From positions 1 through 64,000 of the forward strand of contig NZ_VKDC01000039.1 of the NCBI RefSeq assembly GCF_007097395.1: DNA of 64,000 nucleotides, read 5' to 3'. This DNA is from Fulvivirga sp. M361 (GTDB taxonomy: Bacteria > Bacteroidota > Bacteroidia > Cytophagales > Cyclobacteriaceae). The notes beneath the pieces were generated by a model. The model searched no databases. It was not told the DNA's origin and saw only the letters and a list, made by a program, of their open reading frames with translations. Of this stretch, positions 15,128 to 23,416 are shown one piece after another. Within the stretch, counting starts at the first letter, position 1. Each line of letters begins with the position of its first letter. Both the position numbers and the translations under genes were made by a program.

Positions 15128-17142
15128 GAGACTTAGTTTTACTCGATCTATTCAGCGGGATTGGTGGTTTTCCTAAAGGACTGACTGATGCTGGTCTTTC
15201 GTTTAGGAAACACTACTTCAGTGAGATTGATAAATACGCCATTGCCAATTATCAACATAATTTCAAACACGCCATTTATGTCGGAGCAGTCGAAGAAGTC
15301 AAAAAAGGAAACATCGAAAACCCGGATATTACCACGTTCGGATCTCCATGTCAGGATCTATCCATTGCTGGAAAAAGGAAAGGCATCAAAGGGAAAAAGA
15401 GCCGGCTCTTTTTTGAAGCAATTAGGGTCATCGATGAACTCGCACCCCGTCTGTTTATCTTTGAAAACGTCAAAGGACTTTTCTCCAGTAACCAGGGCAA
15501 AGACTTTGAAATCGTATTGCGAGCGTTTGCCGACCTTGGGGTTTATGACCTCCAATGGCAACTGCTTAATACTTCCTGGTTTCTACCCCAAAACCGAGAG
15601 CGTGTGTACCTTGTCGGATCTCTTAGAAACCAGCCCCGACCCCAAGTATTTCCTATCGGAGAGAACAATCAAGCGGTTAAAGAAAGCCATGAAAGCATCA
15701 CACAAGCCAATATTGCTCCAACAATAAACACTAAGGTTGGCGAGTCAGGTAACTACTCCCCTTACATCCTTACACTTCGAGGTAAGAAGTATGAAAAAGG
15801 TGAGAATCTCAACGTGAGAAAGGATGGAGTGGCCAATTGCATTACTAAGGCAGATGACCATAATCTCATTTTGGATGAATGGCATCCTTTGCGCTCTGTC
15901 CGGACCGAAAAAGCTAAGACCATCAGAAGGATCAATCAAAAAAAGGGGATCGATTATGCACCCTTTAGGGAACGCCAATTTGAAGTGAGGGAAGATGGTA
16001 TTACCGGGGCACTGACCACCAATACCGAACGTGAAAACCTACTCACCAATATGGAGACCATCCGCAGGTTCACACCACTGGAATGTGAGCGACTACAGGG
16101 CTTTCCTGATGGCTGGACAAGTAAAGGATTATTTGATGGTGAAGTAAAAGAGATCAGCGACAGCCGTAGGTACCAGCTATTGGGAAATGCTGTGAGTGTA
16201 CCAGTAGTGAAAACAGTCGGGCAGAATATCAAAGAGAGTCTAGAGATGAATGTGAAAGAATCACCACTCGAAGGTTTGGATTTTGTAAAAACACCCATCA
16301 CCTACTATGGTGGGAAGCAGCGATTAGTGAGCTTGATTCTTTCTCTAATTCCAGATCATAAACTCTACTGTGAGCCATTTGTAGGAGGAGCCGCAGTATT
16401 CTTTGGCAAGGAACCTTCTGAGATGGAAGTAATCAATGATCTGAATGGTGAAGTAGTCAACTTCTACAGGGTCTGCCATTCTGATTTCAAAAAGCTGGAG
16501 AAACTGATTCGATCTACCCCTCATAGCAGGCAAATCCATCGAGAGACTCATGACATCCTGAAACAAACAGGAAAGCATGATCAGATTACCAGAGCCTGGG
16601 CTTTTTGGGTACAAACCAATATGAGCTTTTCAGCTAGAGTCTTTGGAGGTTATGCTTATGAGCGAAAATCTAATGGTACACTCAAGCGATTTGTGAATAA
16701 GAAGCTCGCGTTTAACCAAGAAGTATACGAACGCTTGAGTATGGTAGATATTGAAAACAATGATGCCTTACAGGTTATCAAAAGTCGGGATACTAAGGAC
16801 AGTTTCTTCTACTGCGATCCTCCTTATTTCAATTCCAATATGGGTCATTATAAAGGGTATTCGGAAAAGGATTTTGAAGAGCTATTAAAAATACTATCGA
16901 GCATACAGGGTAAATTTCTATTGAGTAGCTATCCCTCAGAAATTTTAGAGAAGTATACCAAGAAGTACAAGTGGTATACACTTGAAAAAAGCACCGGTAT
17001 ATCCGTAACCCATCAAACAGATAAGGTCAAGATCGAAGTGCTAACAGCTAGTTATCCTTTGAGAAGTGAGTTAGACGGAATTGATGAGCTACTCCAGCTA
17101 AAAGCAAGATCAATAAAGATCAAACTTGCCCTCACTCATTAA
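15124..17142 (+). CDS. Fused DNA C5-cytosine and N6-adenine methyltransferase
   Basis: The first ~370 residues are a complete C5 methyltransferase: motif I L-D-L-F-S-G-I-G-G (7-15), catalytic G-S-P-C76-Q, motif VI F-E-N-V, motif VIII Q-N-R-E-R, and the C-terminal L-L-G-N-A-V-S-V-P. The rest is a class-alpha (Dam/D12-type) adenine methyltransferase: Y-Y-G-G-K near 398, E-P-F-V-G-G near 421 and catalytic D-P-P-Y near 564-567. No restriction endonuclease gene is adjacent, so it is a solitary double modifier, a type seen in phages and mobile elements to evade restriction. It starts within the radC stop (ATGA). The target sequences are not predictable. Confidence 0.9.
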   Translation: MRDLVLLDLFSGIGGFPKGLTDAGLSFRKHYFSEIDKYAIANYQHNFKHAIYVGAVEEVKKGNIENPDITTFGSPCQDLSIAGKRKGIKGKKSRLFFEAIRVIDELAPRLFIFENVKGLFSSNQGKDFEIVLRAFADLGVYDLQWQLLNTSWFLPQNRERVYLVGSLRNQPRPQVFPIGENNQAVKESHESITQANIAPTINTKVGESGNYSPYILTLRGKKYEKGENLNVRKDGVANCITKADDHNLILDEWHPLRSVRTEKAKTIRRINQKKGIDYAPFRERQFEVREDGITGALTTNTERENLLTNMETIRRFTPLECERLQGFPDGWTSKGLFDGEVKEISDSRRYQLLGNAVSVPVVKTVGQNIKESLEMNVKESPLEGLDFVKTPITYYGGKQRLVSLILSLIPDHKLYCEPFVGGAAVFFGKEPSEMEVINDLNGEVVNFYRVCHSDFKKLEKLIRSTPHSRQIHRETHDILKQTGKHDQITRAWAFWVQTNMSFSARVFGGYAYERKSNGTLKRFVNKKLAFNQEVYERLSMVDIENNDALQVIKSRDTKDSFFYCDPPYFNSNMGHYKGYSEKDFEELLKILSSIQGKFLLSSYPSEILEKYTKKYKWYTLEKSTGISVTHQTDKVKIEVLTASYPLRSELDGIDELLQLKARSIKIKLALTH

Positions 17143-17197
17143 GAACAAACGGGAAGAAAGCAGAAACCTCATTTATAAATGAGCCTATCATTACTCT

Positions 17198-18376
17198 ATG
17201 ATCTCCATTTCCAACTATAACAAGTCTATCAAGCAGATCAATCTTTCAAGGCTGCCGAAAGTGTTTCAGGAAGGTCATGACTTTTTGATGGAGGCAAGAG
17301 ACTGGTATGAGAAGGATAAAACGATCAAAGAATCCATTGACCTCTATCTAACAAGACTCAATGAACACCTCAGCCAAAAAAGAAGGAGATCGAATACTGG
17401 CAGAGATGTATCCTTTATTACCCGGTTTGTAAAGCTCAATAACAAAACGTTGACTCGAGAAGAGATAGGGAGGTTCATTCAATCCTTGCAACGAACCATC
17501 ATCAAAAAGCAAATCCGAAAATCATCGCTGTATGCACGACACATTGAGAAAATTCAGGACAAACTCATCAGTCAATACAACATGCTTGGTGATGGTGAAC
17601 AGATCAAGGTTCAAATCAGCAAGGATTGGTTAGCAGAGCTTACAACATGTCAAAAACCCACCACCTTAGATGGTATTCCGGATGCTTCGGCAGCCAAGAT
17701 AAGAAGCCCAAAGAAATCATCCATCTTCGAATCGATGGATCACATACAAAGTGACCCGTCTGAGGATTCCTTTAAGCTGCCGGGAGACTTAGGAAAACTA
17801 CTAGGTGATTTGGAGCGTTTTGAGTTGGCTATCACGCTTGAGGGAGATCAGGGTGGCGGTAAGACCCGGTTTGGTTATCAATTAGCTGACGCTTTTGCAG
17901 CACTAGGCAATCGTATAGCGGTATTCTCGCTGGAGATTGGCAAGCGATCTGATCTGATACGAAGAATGCGAGAGGAATATGTGCATCCTTCAAATCAAGA
18001 CAAAATTTTCATCACGGATCAGTTGCCTGACGGATTTGAGACCATCCGGAAATCAGCCAAGGATTTTGATGTGGTGATCATTGATAGCTGGAACAAGCTC
18101 AATGTCCATTCTTCCTTGTTTGACAAACTAAGAAAAGAGTTTCCTGACACCATCTTTATTGTGATTTTTCAGCGTACCACCCAGGGAACGATTAGAGGTG
18201 GCACAGCTCCTCTTTTCGATGCAGGAATTAACCTGGAGGTAGTGAAAGTGGATGACACATTCAGGAATAACTATGCTGTTGCAACCAAAAATCGGTATGG
18301 AGAAACAGGCCTTCAGTATAACATTCACTCACGTCAGCTATTGCAGGAGGATTTTATTGAAGAAGGCGATGAATAA
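17198..18376 (+). CDS. RecA/RadA-like P-loop ATPase
   Basis: The N-terminal half (~190 residues) is helical and basic, with no family I know. The C-terminal half is a RecA-fold ATPase: Walker A G-D-Q-G-G-G-K-T (about 215-222), the sheet segment R-I-A-V-F-S-L-E-I, Walker B D-V-V-I-I-D-S-W (about 288-295) and a later segment I-F-Q-R-T-T-Q-G-T like the sensor region of DnaB/RadA proteins. It resembles the ATPase cores of phage replication or recombination proteins. The gene lies 55 bp after the methyltransferase and overlaps the next start by 8 bp. Function is probably DNA replication, repair or packaging support for the element; the exact role is unknown. Confidence 0.68.
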   Translation: MISISNYNKSIKQINLSRLPKVFQEGHDFLMEARDWYEKDKTIKESIDLYLTRLNEHLSQKRRRSNTGRDVSFITRFVKLNNKTLTREEIGRFIQSLQRTIIKKQIRKSSLYARHIEKIQDKLISQYNMLGDGEQIKVQISKDWLAELTTCQKPTTLDGIPDASAAKIRSPKKSSIFESMDHIQSDPSEDSFKLPGDLGKLLGDLERFELAITLEGDQGGGKTRFGYQLADAFAALGNRIAVFSLEIGKRSDLIRRMREEYVHPSNQDKIFITDQLPDGFETIRKSAKDFDVVIIDSWNKLNVHSSLFDKLRKEFPDTIFIVIFQRTTQGTIRGGTAPLFDAGINLEVVKVDDTFRNNYAVATKNRYGETGLQYNIHSRQLLQEDFIEEGDE

Positions 18377-18677
18377 AGATAATATAGATCCATCCATAAG
18401 ATTGAATACGACTTTGAATGTAGGGCATCTATTGATGAGCTCGATCAGTTTACTCATAGTCATAGTCGGTCTTTGGGTTAATGTCAATGTAAAATTGGCG
18501 CAACTTGAATTTGAAATCGCCAGTGAAAAGGAGAAAAGAGCCGGATTGGAAAACTCACATGAGAAGCTGATACTTCAAGTGACGAAGCATACCAATGAAG
18601 TGACCAAACTACTGTATGAGATCAAGCTGGAGCTAAAAGACAAAGCGGATAAGTCAACCAAAACCAACACCCCATGA
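18369..18677 (+). CDS. Single-span membrane protein with coiled-coil tail
   Basis: The start is set at the ATG inside the end of the ATPase gene (8-bp overlap). A longer upstream frame lies entirely within ATPase coding DNA. The 102-residue product has a short polar N-terminus, one hydrophobic helix (about residues 19-38) and a long charged helical tail rich in Glu/Lys that should form a coiled coil. No family is recognised. Size and layout resemble phage lysis-accessory proteins or holin-like proteins, but a membrane tether for the ATPase is equally possible. It ends with a 4-bp overlap into the next gene. Confidence 0.6.
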   Translation: MNKDNIDPSIRLNTTLNVGHLLMSSISLLIVIVGLWVNVNVKLAQLEFEIASEKEKRAGLENSHEKLILQVTKHTNEVTKLLYEIKLELKDKADKSTKTNTP

Positions 18678-19339
18678 TTATGATATTGACTACACTGAGG
18701 TACGTATGGAAATATTATTGGATCGTTCAACTGCTCGTGATCATCATACTTTCTTACTTGTTAAGGAGGGAGATGTCTAAAACAGAAGATTATAAGGACA
18801 TTTATGAGATCAGTCGAAAAGAGATCCAAATCTGGAGAGACGAATCAGGAAAGAACAGGGCAAGGGCGCAGATTGCAGAGATCGATGCAGCCAACGCTAA
18901 GTTGGTTTTAGAATCCAACCTCAAAGAAACCATTCGAAAGGAAGTGGGCAACCTGAAGCGGAATCTGATTAGCTATTCATCAGTCAGATCATCCACAGCA
19001 GGGACTTTTCAAACTGGCTCAATTGATACTGTTTATTTAATGGAACAACCTAAAGCCATGATTCCTATTCCCGCAAAGAAATTTTTGATTGACAAACCTG
19101 ATTTGAAATTTCAAGGCCTCTATGTTCCCGATCTGGATACTTTGATGGCCAACTATCAGGTGATTCACAATTTTGATATTTTCTACTATTACAGAAGACC
19201 CGGAAAGAAACCTTTTAATCTATTGCGAAGAAAACGAGCAGTGGCAGAAATTAAGTTTGACAACCCTGGATCCAAAGCTGACAGTCTATACACTATAGTG
19301 CTGGACAGAAAAAAATCGTTGATTGGTAAAATTTTCTAG
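18674..19339 (+). CDS. Membrane-anchored hypothetical protein
   Basis: A 221-residue protein with one N-terminal hydrophobic segment (about residues 12-26), a ~50-residue charged helical stretch, and a C-terminal beta-rich region ending in a basic patch (R-R-K-R near 186-189). The general plan (membrane helix, coiled coil, globular end) resembles spanin-like or DUF6549-like phage proteins of Bacteroidota, but I cannot confirm a match. It overlaps the preceding gene by 4 bp, and its stop overlaps that of the opposing XRE gene by 4 bp. It is the last gene of the rightward cassette. Confidence 0.58.
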   Translation: MIMILTTLRYVWKYYWIVQLLVIIILSYLLRREMSKTEDYKDIYEISRKEIQIWRDESGKNRARAQIAEIDAANAKLVLESNLKETIRKEVGNLKRNLISYSSVRSSTAGTFQTGSIDTVYLMEQPKAMIPIPAKKFLIDKPDLKFQGLYVPDLDTLMANYQVIHNFDIFYYYRRPGKKPFNLLRRKRAVAEIKFDNPGSKADSLYTIVLDRKKSLIGKIF

Positions 19340-19575
19340 TCAAATCCTTCGCTAAAAAACTCAGGCAATGTCATGCCGAAAGCTTTAACAACCTTCACCA
19401 GACTGCTAAATCGTAAATCTTCACCTCGTTCATATCGGCCAAACTGCGCCCTGGGAATATTGTGTTCATAGGCGAAATATTCGTAGTTCGTATAACCTTT
19501 TGAGATCCTGAGAGTTTTTATGCGGTCTCCTAGTTTTTTTAGATGTTCTTTTGTGAATTCATCGTGTTTGGACAT
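19336..19575 (-). CDS. XRE-family repressor-like protein
   Basis: This 79-residue protein is almost entirely a helix-turn-helix domain: I-K-T-L-R-I-S-K-G-Y-T-N-Y-E-Y-F-A-Y-E-H at residues 18-37, followed by R-A-Q-F-G-R-Y-E-R-G and a short tail ending P-E-F-F. It is transcribed toward the cassette and its stop overlaps the last cassette gene by 4 bp. It shares a 128-bp promoter gap with the divergent 56-aa gene. It may control the cassette or the small gene; no operator dyad is obvious in the gap. Unlike the dnd regulator it has no C-terminal extension. Confidence 0.78.
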   Translation of the reverse strand: MSKHDEFTKEHLKKLGDRIKTLRISKGYTNYEYFAYEHNIPRAQFGRYERGEDLRFSSLVKVVKAFGMTLPEFFSEGFD

Positions 19576-19703
19576 CCGGCAAATAAATAAGCCATCCTAT
19601 TCATTTGTTACCACTTATTAATTCATACTTATTAGTAACTTTTTGATCAATATTTGAAAATCCATTTGGTATATTTAAATTCACGATTAGTCGAAAAACC
19701 ATC

Positions 19704-19874
19704 ATGAAACGTCAAAAGTCAAAGGAAGAGGAGAGAGAAGAGGCGGTTGAGGTGTTATACACCTCGCTTAAGGCCAAGCAACCTGTCTCAAAAGAAGAGT
19801 GTTACAAGATTTATGATAGAATGCAAAAGGAGACTTCTGCATCCGATAAAAGCAATAATTCTGACATAAACTAA
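19704..19874 (+). CDS. 56-aa charged hypothetical protein
   Basis: An ATG-started frame of 56 codons, divergent from the XRE gene. The product begins M-K-R-Q-K-S-K-E-E-E and is Lys/Glu-rich with a single Cys; it is predicted to be helical and soluble. Its stop overlaps the stop of the opposing 72-aa gene by 4 bp. I recognise no family. Coding is supported by position and packing rather than by similarity, so it remains tentative. Confidence 0.45.
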   Translation: MKRQKSKEEEREEAVEVLYTSLKAKQPVSKEECYKIYDRMQKETSASDKSNNSDIN

Positions 19875-20089
19875 ATATCCACTTTCTGTTTATCCAGGTT
19901 ATCGTTAGCAAATTCCATCAGTTCAACTAGTGACCTTTCATCAATTACGGTCACTCTCCTTTTACTGTCATAATATCCTCTCACGAGCTTACACCTGAGA
20001 AATATGCCTATATCCTGCTTTCTCCAGTTTAGTTTCGTCTGTAGTTCAGGATACTTAGCTAATATTTCTTCAGGGGTATATTTTGGCAC
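19871..20089 (-). CDS. 72-aa conserved protein, copy 1
   Basis: The product is nearly identical to that of a second copy at 28825-29043: one visible residue change (Thr/Ala in E-L-Q-x-K-L-N). I use the GTG start because both copies share it (V-P-K-Y-T-P-E-E). An upstream ATG in this copy would add 14 unrelated residues and overlap the CDF gene. The protein is charged and helical, with a G-Y-Y-D-S-K-R-R-V-T-V-I-D-E-R-S-L pattern. This vaguely recalls excisionase/MerR-type winged helices, but I cannot name a family. It lies 20 bp after the CDF gene and is probably the last gene of that operon. Confidence 0.75.
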   Translation of the reverse strand: MPKYTPEEILAKYPELQTKLNWRKQDIGIFLRCKLVRGYYDSKRRVTVIDERSLVELMEFANDNLDKQKVDI

Positions 20090-20109
20090 AACAGTATTGC
20101 TAGAATTAT

Positions 20110-20997
20110 TTAGCAGTCTTGCAATCCACAATGCTCATCTTGTCCTTCAAACTCAATAGTGATGTGATTGATGGATTCGTCTTTCAACTTAGAGCGTACG
20201 GTTTCCTTTAGTCTGGCTTGCTCAGATAGTTTGTAGTCTTTGTCCAATTGCAGGTGTATGGTCAGGATATTGTATTGACCATCCATTGACCAGGCATGGC
20301 AATCGTGAATGTCAATTACTTCCGCCATATCCTTGAGCTTCTGCCGAATGTCGTCTATGGATACTTTCTCGGGAATGCCCTGGAGTATGACTAATAAACT
20401 CTTTTTAAGATTTTTATAAACGTTGTACAATACGAAGAGCGAAATGAGCACAGAAAGTAATGGATCGATAAAAGGGGCATCAACGAGCATCATCACAATA
20501 CTACCGATGAGAACTGCTACCCAACCTAAAACATCTTCCAGCAGGTGTAGTGAGACAACTTTCTCATTTAAAGATTCACCTTTTCTGAGTTTGAGTACTG
20601 CAGCACCATTGACCACAATCCCCAGGATTGATAGATATAGCATTCCCTGCACATTGGTTTCTTCGGGATTGAATAACTCTGGAATCGCTTTGGTTAGGAT
20701 AAATATAGATCCTGCTACTAGTACAATGGAGTTGATAATTGCGCCAAGCAATGAGAAGCGTTTGTATCCGTAAGAAAATGTTTTGGTTCTGCCTTTTTTG
20801 GATAGCTTTTGAAAATACCAGGATAGCCCCAAGCTCAAGCTATCTCCCAAATCGTGTAACGCATCGGAAAGAATAGCTAAACTGTTGGTGTAAAGCCCTC
20901 CGATAATCTCAATAATGGTGAAACTCAGATTGAGAAAGAAAGCAACTTTTACATTGCCTTCTGAATGGTTATGTGAGTGATCGTGGTTATGTCCCAT
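20110..20997 (-). CDS. czcD: Cation diffusion facilitator, ZitB/CzcD-like
   Basis: This is an inner-membrane Zn2+(Co2+/Cd2+)/H+ antiporter. The N-terminus has a His-rich loop (G-H-N-H-D-H-S-H-N-H), followed by six membrane segments. The metal-site motifs are S-D-A-L-H-D in helix II (about 44-49) and H-L-L-E-D in helix V (about 150-154), and the C-terminus is a ferredoxin-like domain ending with H-C-G. At 295 residues it is full length. It is in an operon with DUF3703, the HMA-CDF protein and the Czc RND genes, overlapping DUF3703 by 11 bp. The natural function is export of divalent metals from the cytoplasm. Confidence 0.9.
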   Translation of the reverse strand: MGHNHDHSHNHSEGNVKVAFFLNLSFTIIEIIGGLYTNSLAILSDALHDLGDSLSLGLSWYFQKLSKKGRTKTFSYGYKRFSLLGAIINSIVLVAGSIFILTKAIPELFNPEETNVQGMLYLSILGIVVNGAAVLKLRKGESLNEKVVSLHLLEDVLGWVAVLIGSIVMMLVDAPFIDPLLSVLISLFVLYNVYKNLKKSLLVILQGIPEKVSIDDIRQKLKDMAEVIDIHDCHAWSMDGQYNILTIHLQLDKDYKLSEQARLKETVRSKLKDESINHITIEFEGQDEHCGLQDC

Positions 20998-21370
20998 AGT
21001 TTTCTAGTCCTGCTTTTTTGAAAATCGATAGTAATTCTTCTGAAATCGGTAGGGGTTTCAATGGTGGAATATTTGCCCCACCTGTATTGCCCACGGGGAT
21101 CTTCCCCACAAATGATTTAACCCCTCCAATCAAAAGACGTGGAATCTGGCCAATCACTTCTTTGGTGTCTTTGATTCGAATGCCGAACAAAAGCATTTTC
21201 CAGTGTACATAACTATGACGGTAAGGGTATGCTTGACCGATGATATGCGCTCGCTCTAAATGACACCATGCGGTTTGAAGGTTGCCTGAGTCCAAGTGCC
21301 TTTTATATTCCTTCAGTTCTTGATCGAAGTAGGGTTTCAGCGTTTTGGGTATTGTTGTATATAGCTTCAT
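20987..21370 (-). CDS. DUF3703 family protein
   Basis: A 127-residue soluble protein with the A-W-C-H-L-E-R-A-H-I-I-G-Q (about 33-46) and H-x-x-M-L-x-F-G-I-R segments that mark DUF3703. The family is found next to metal transporters in many bacteria but has no defined activity. Conserved His and Cys residues (W-C-H, H-I, H-S-Y-V-H) could bind metal. The gene overlaps the downstream CDF gene by 11 bp and lies 3 bp after the HMA-CDF gene, so the three are certainly co-transcribed. Confidence 0.78.
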   Translation of the reverse strand: MKLYTTIPKTLKPYFDQELKEYKRHLDSGNLQTAWCHLERAHIIGQAYPYRHSYVHWKMLLFGIRIKDTKEVIGQIPRLLIGGVKSFVGKIPVGNTGGANIPPLKPLPISEELLSIFKKAGLENYGT

Positions 21371-21373
21371 AGG

Positions 21374-22171
21374 TTACTTTGAAAGGTTTAAAATTCGAAT
21401 AGCTCCCCGCATTACGAAACCGAAGACAATACCACCAACAATCAAGTCAGGCCATTTACTATCAAGCCAATAAACCAGCCCTCCAGCCAGTATTACCCCT
21501 CCGTTGACGATGATGTCATTTGAAGTAAAAATGGCACTGGCTTGCATGTGAGCCTCATTGCTTTTAGCCTTGTTGATCAGCCAGAGCGAGACCATATTGC
21601 CTACTAAAGCCAGAGTTGAAATGATAATCATCCACTGGAAAAGTGGTGTTTCACTTTCGATAAAGAACCTTCGGAGTACTTCTGAGAAACCAAGCAAAGC
21701 CAAGCCCATCTGAAAATAACCACTGATCTTTGCCACTTTTTTCTTACGTGAAATAGCAGCTCCGACAGCAAAGAGACTTAGTCCGTAGACTATAGAGTCG
21801 GCCAGCATATCCAGCGAGTCAGCTATTAGCCCCATAGACCGGGAAATCCATCCGGTGGTCATTTCGATTACAAAAAATCCGAAGTTGATACCCAGCACCC
21901 ACCACAATATCTTTCGCTGATGTGAATCATCGGTTCCTATAGGAAGTTCTGCCTCTGATGTGTCCTCAAGTCGATCATTGAGGTTGAGTTCACTAATAGC
22001 TTCATGTATAGCTTGCACTTCCTCCTGATGGAAGACTTCCAACTTACGTGCGGGAATATCAAATTCTAAATGCTTTACCTGGCTAAGAGGTTCCAATTTC
22101 ATCCGAATCATTTGCTCCTCAGAGGGGCAATCCATGTCCTTAATATGAAATGTGGTTTTATTAATGCTCAT
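21374..22171 (-). CDS. Cation transporter with HMA-like N-terminus (CDF superfamily)
   Basis: The first ~70 residues look like a ferredoxin-like metal-binding domain with M-D-C-P-S-E-E (one Cys instead of CxxC). After a short linker come about six membrane helices of CDF type, with A-D-S-L-D-M-L-A-D-S (around 120-129) in the position of the CDF metal site and T-S-N-D near 215. At 265 residues it lacks the C-terminal cytoplasmic CDF domain, so the N-terminal domain may replace it. It overlaps the adaptor gene upstream by 11 bp. It is a probable second exporter of the operon; substrate unknown. Confidence 0.78.
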   Translation of the reverse strand: MSINKTTFHIKDMDCPSEEQMIRMKLEPLSQVKHLEFDIPARKLEVFHQEEVQAIHEAISELNLNDRLEDTSEAELPIGTDDSHQRKILWWVLGINFGFFVIEMTTGWISRSMGLIADSLDMLADSIVYGLSLFAVGAAISRKKKVAKISGYFQMGLALLGFSEVLRRFFIESETPLFQWMIIISTLALVGNMVSLWLINKAKSNEAHMQASAIFTSNDIIVNGGVILAGGLVYWLDSKWPDLIVGGIVFGFVMRGAIRILNLSK

Positions 22172-23378
22172 GTTCTGTTTCTCCTTTTTTCATTTCCGAA
22201 ATGAGGTAATAGGCATTGTTCCAGGCGACTTTAGTCCCATCGGGAAGAGGCTCCAGCAATTTAATTTCCACCCATCCTTCATCAATTAAACCCGTTCGAA
22301 TTTCAACAGCGTTGAAGCTCCACTCTGTCTCTCCATCTTTCTGACGAACCTCTGTAGTGAAAATGTAGGGCTTACCTTCCTCTTCTATGATTGCTGATTC
22401 AGGTAAAGCCATTACTGGTTTTTCTCCTGTATGGATTCTCCCATTGATGTACATCCCTGGAAGGAGAAAGTCCTCCTTTCCAGTTATTTCAGCATGAACG
22501 TGAATAGCCTTGGGGTTTTGCTCGAACTTTTTACCTACAGAGTAAATTTGTGCGGTAAGCTGAGAGTCTGGCACGGATGTTATAGTAAAGGAAATTTTTT
22601 GGCCTTTCTTCACCTTGTAAACGTCTTTTTCAAACACCATCAGGTCGGCATGCACATGATCTGTATTAACAATCATAAACATTTTAGTTTGGGGTTCTAC
22701 AAACTGCCCAACCTGTATCAGCACCTTCTCAATATGACCATCAATGGGACTAATTACGGGTACATACTGGTAAATATCCCCCTCCTGAACTTTAGAAACA
22801 TTCAGGCTAAGTTGTTTTAGTTGGACTTCATATCCTTTGACTTCTCCCTTCATTCCCTTATAATCTGCCAATGTTTCCTGATAGGTTTTTCCTGACCCAA
22901 CTTCTTCTTCGTAGAGCCGTTTCTGTCGCTGCATTTCTTGTTCCAGGTATTGTAATCGACTGTAAGCCTTCACATAGTTCGTTTGAAGCTGTGTTAGATT
23001 TGGGTGTGATAGATATGCCAAAACTTGACCTTTACGTACCTTATCCCCTTCAATTACCTTGATGGAAGTAATATTTGCGCCAAGAATAGCGGTAACAGTT
23101 GCTTCGTGTTGAGGTGGCACCTCCAATTGACCATTAGCCTCAACTATGCCCGATAAAACGCGGGTAGGAAGCGTATCTATTTTGACCCCCAGGCTTTCAA
23201 ATTTTAATTGAGAGAGGTGCACAGTTGCCATTTCACTTTCAGCGTGTTCTTCATGTTCGGTTTGTTCTTCATGTTCGGTTTGTTCTTCATTATTCGGTTC
23301 AGCTGAGTTGTTACCACAACCGGTAAACACTACAACTGAGATGATCAGGGTAACCAGGTATATAAATTGACTTTTCAT
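22161..23378 (-). CDS. czcB: RND periplasmic adaptor, CzcB-like lipoprotein
   Basis: A membrane-fusion protein linking the inner-membrane pump to the outer membrane. It begins with a lipoprotein signal (lipobox V-F-T-G-C at about residue 21), then an acidic/His tandem repeat (three imperfect units of E-E-Q-T-E-H). The barrel-sandwich and alpha-hairpin domains follow, with V-I-E-G-D-K-V-R-K-G-Q near 107, and there is a beta-barrel region. The repeat may collect metal ions in the periplasm. It is followed by the HMA-CDF gene (11-bp overlap) and lies 38 bp after czcA, so the whole block is one leftward operon. Confidence 0.88.
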   Translation of the reverse strand: MKSQFIYLVTLIISVVVFTGCGNNSAEPNNEEQTEHEEQTEHEEHAESEMATVHLSQLKFESLGVKIDTLPTRVLSGIVEANGQLEVPPQHEATVTAILGANITSIKVIEGDKVRKGQVLAYLSHPNLTQLQTNYVKAYSRLQYLEQEMQRQKRLYEEEVGSGKTYQETLADYKGMKGEVKGYEVQLKQLSLNVSKVQEGDIYQYVPVISPIDGHIEKVLIQVGQFVEPQTKMFMIVNTDHVHADLMVFEKDVYKVKKGQKISFTITSVPDSQLTAQIYSVGKKFEQNPKAIHVHAEITGKEDFLLPGMYINGRIHTGEKPVMALPESAIIEEEGKPYIFTTEVRQKDGETEWSFNAVEIRTGLIDEGWVEIKLLEPLPDGTKVAWNNAYYLISEMKKGETEHEH

Positions 23379-23416
23379 TGCTTTTATATTTTTAGGGATT
23401 AATTAATCCGTGAATT

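Noticed and set aside
15188-15727. 179-aa forward frame inside the methyltransferase gene
   Set aside because: It lies wholly within the C5-methyltransferase coding region, which has all catalytic motifs in the other frame; no family features.
23215-23300. Tandem repeat in the czcB signal region as a possible regulatory repeat
   Set aside because: It is in frame and encodes an acidic/His repeat of the protein, so it is a coding repeat.
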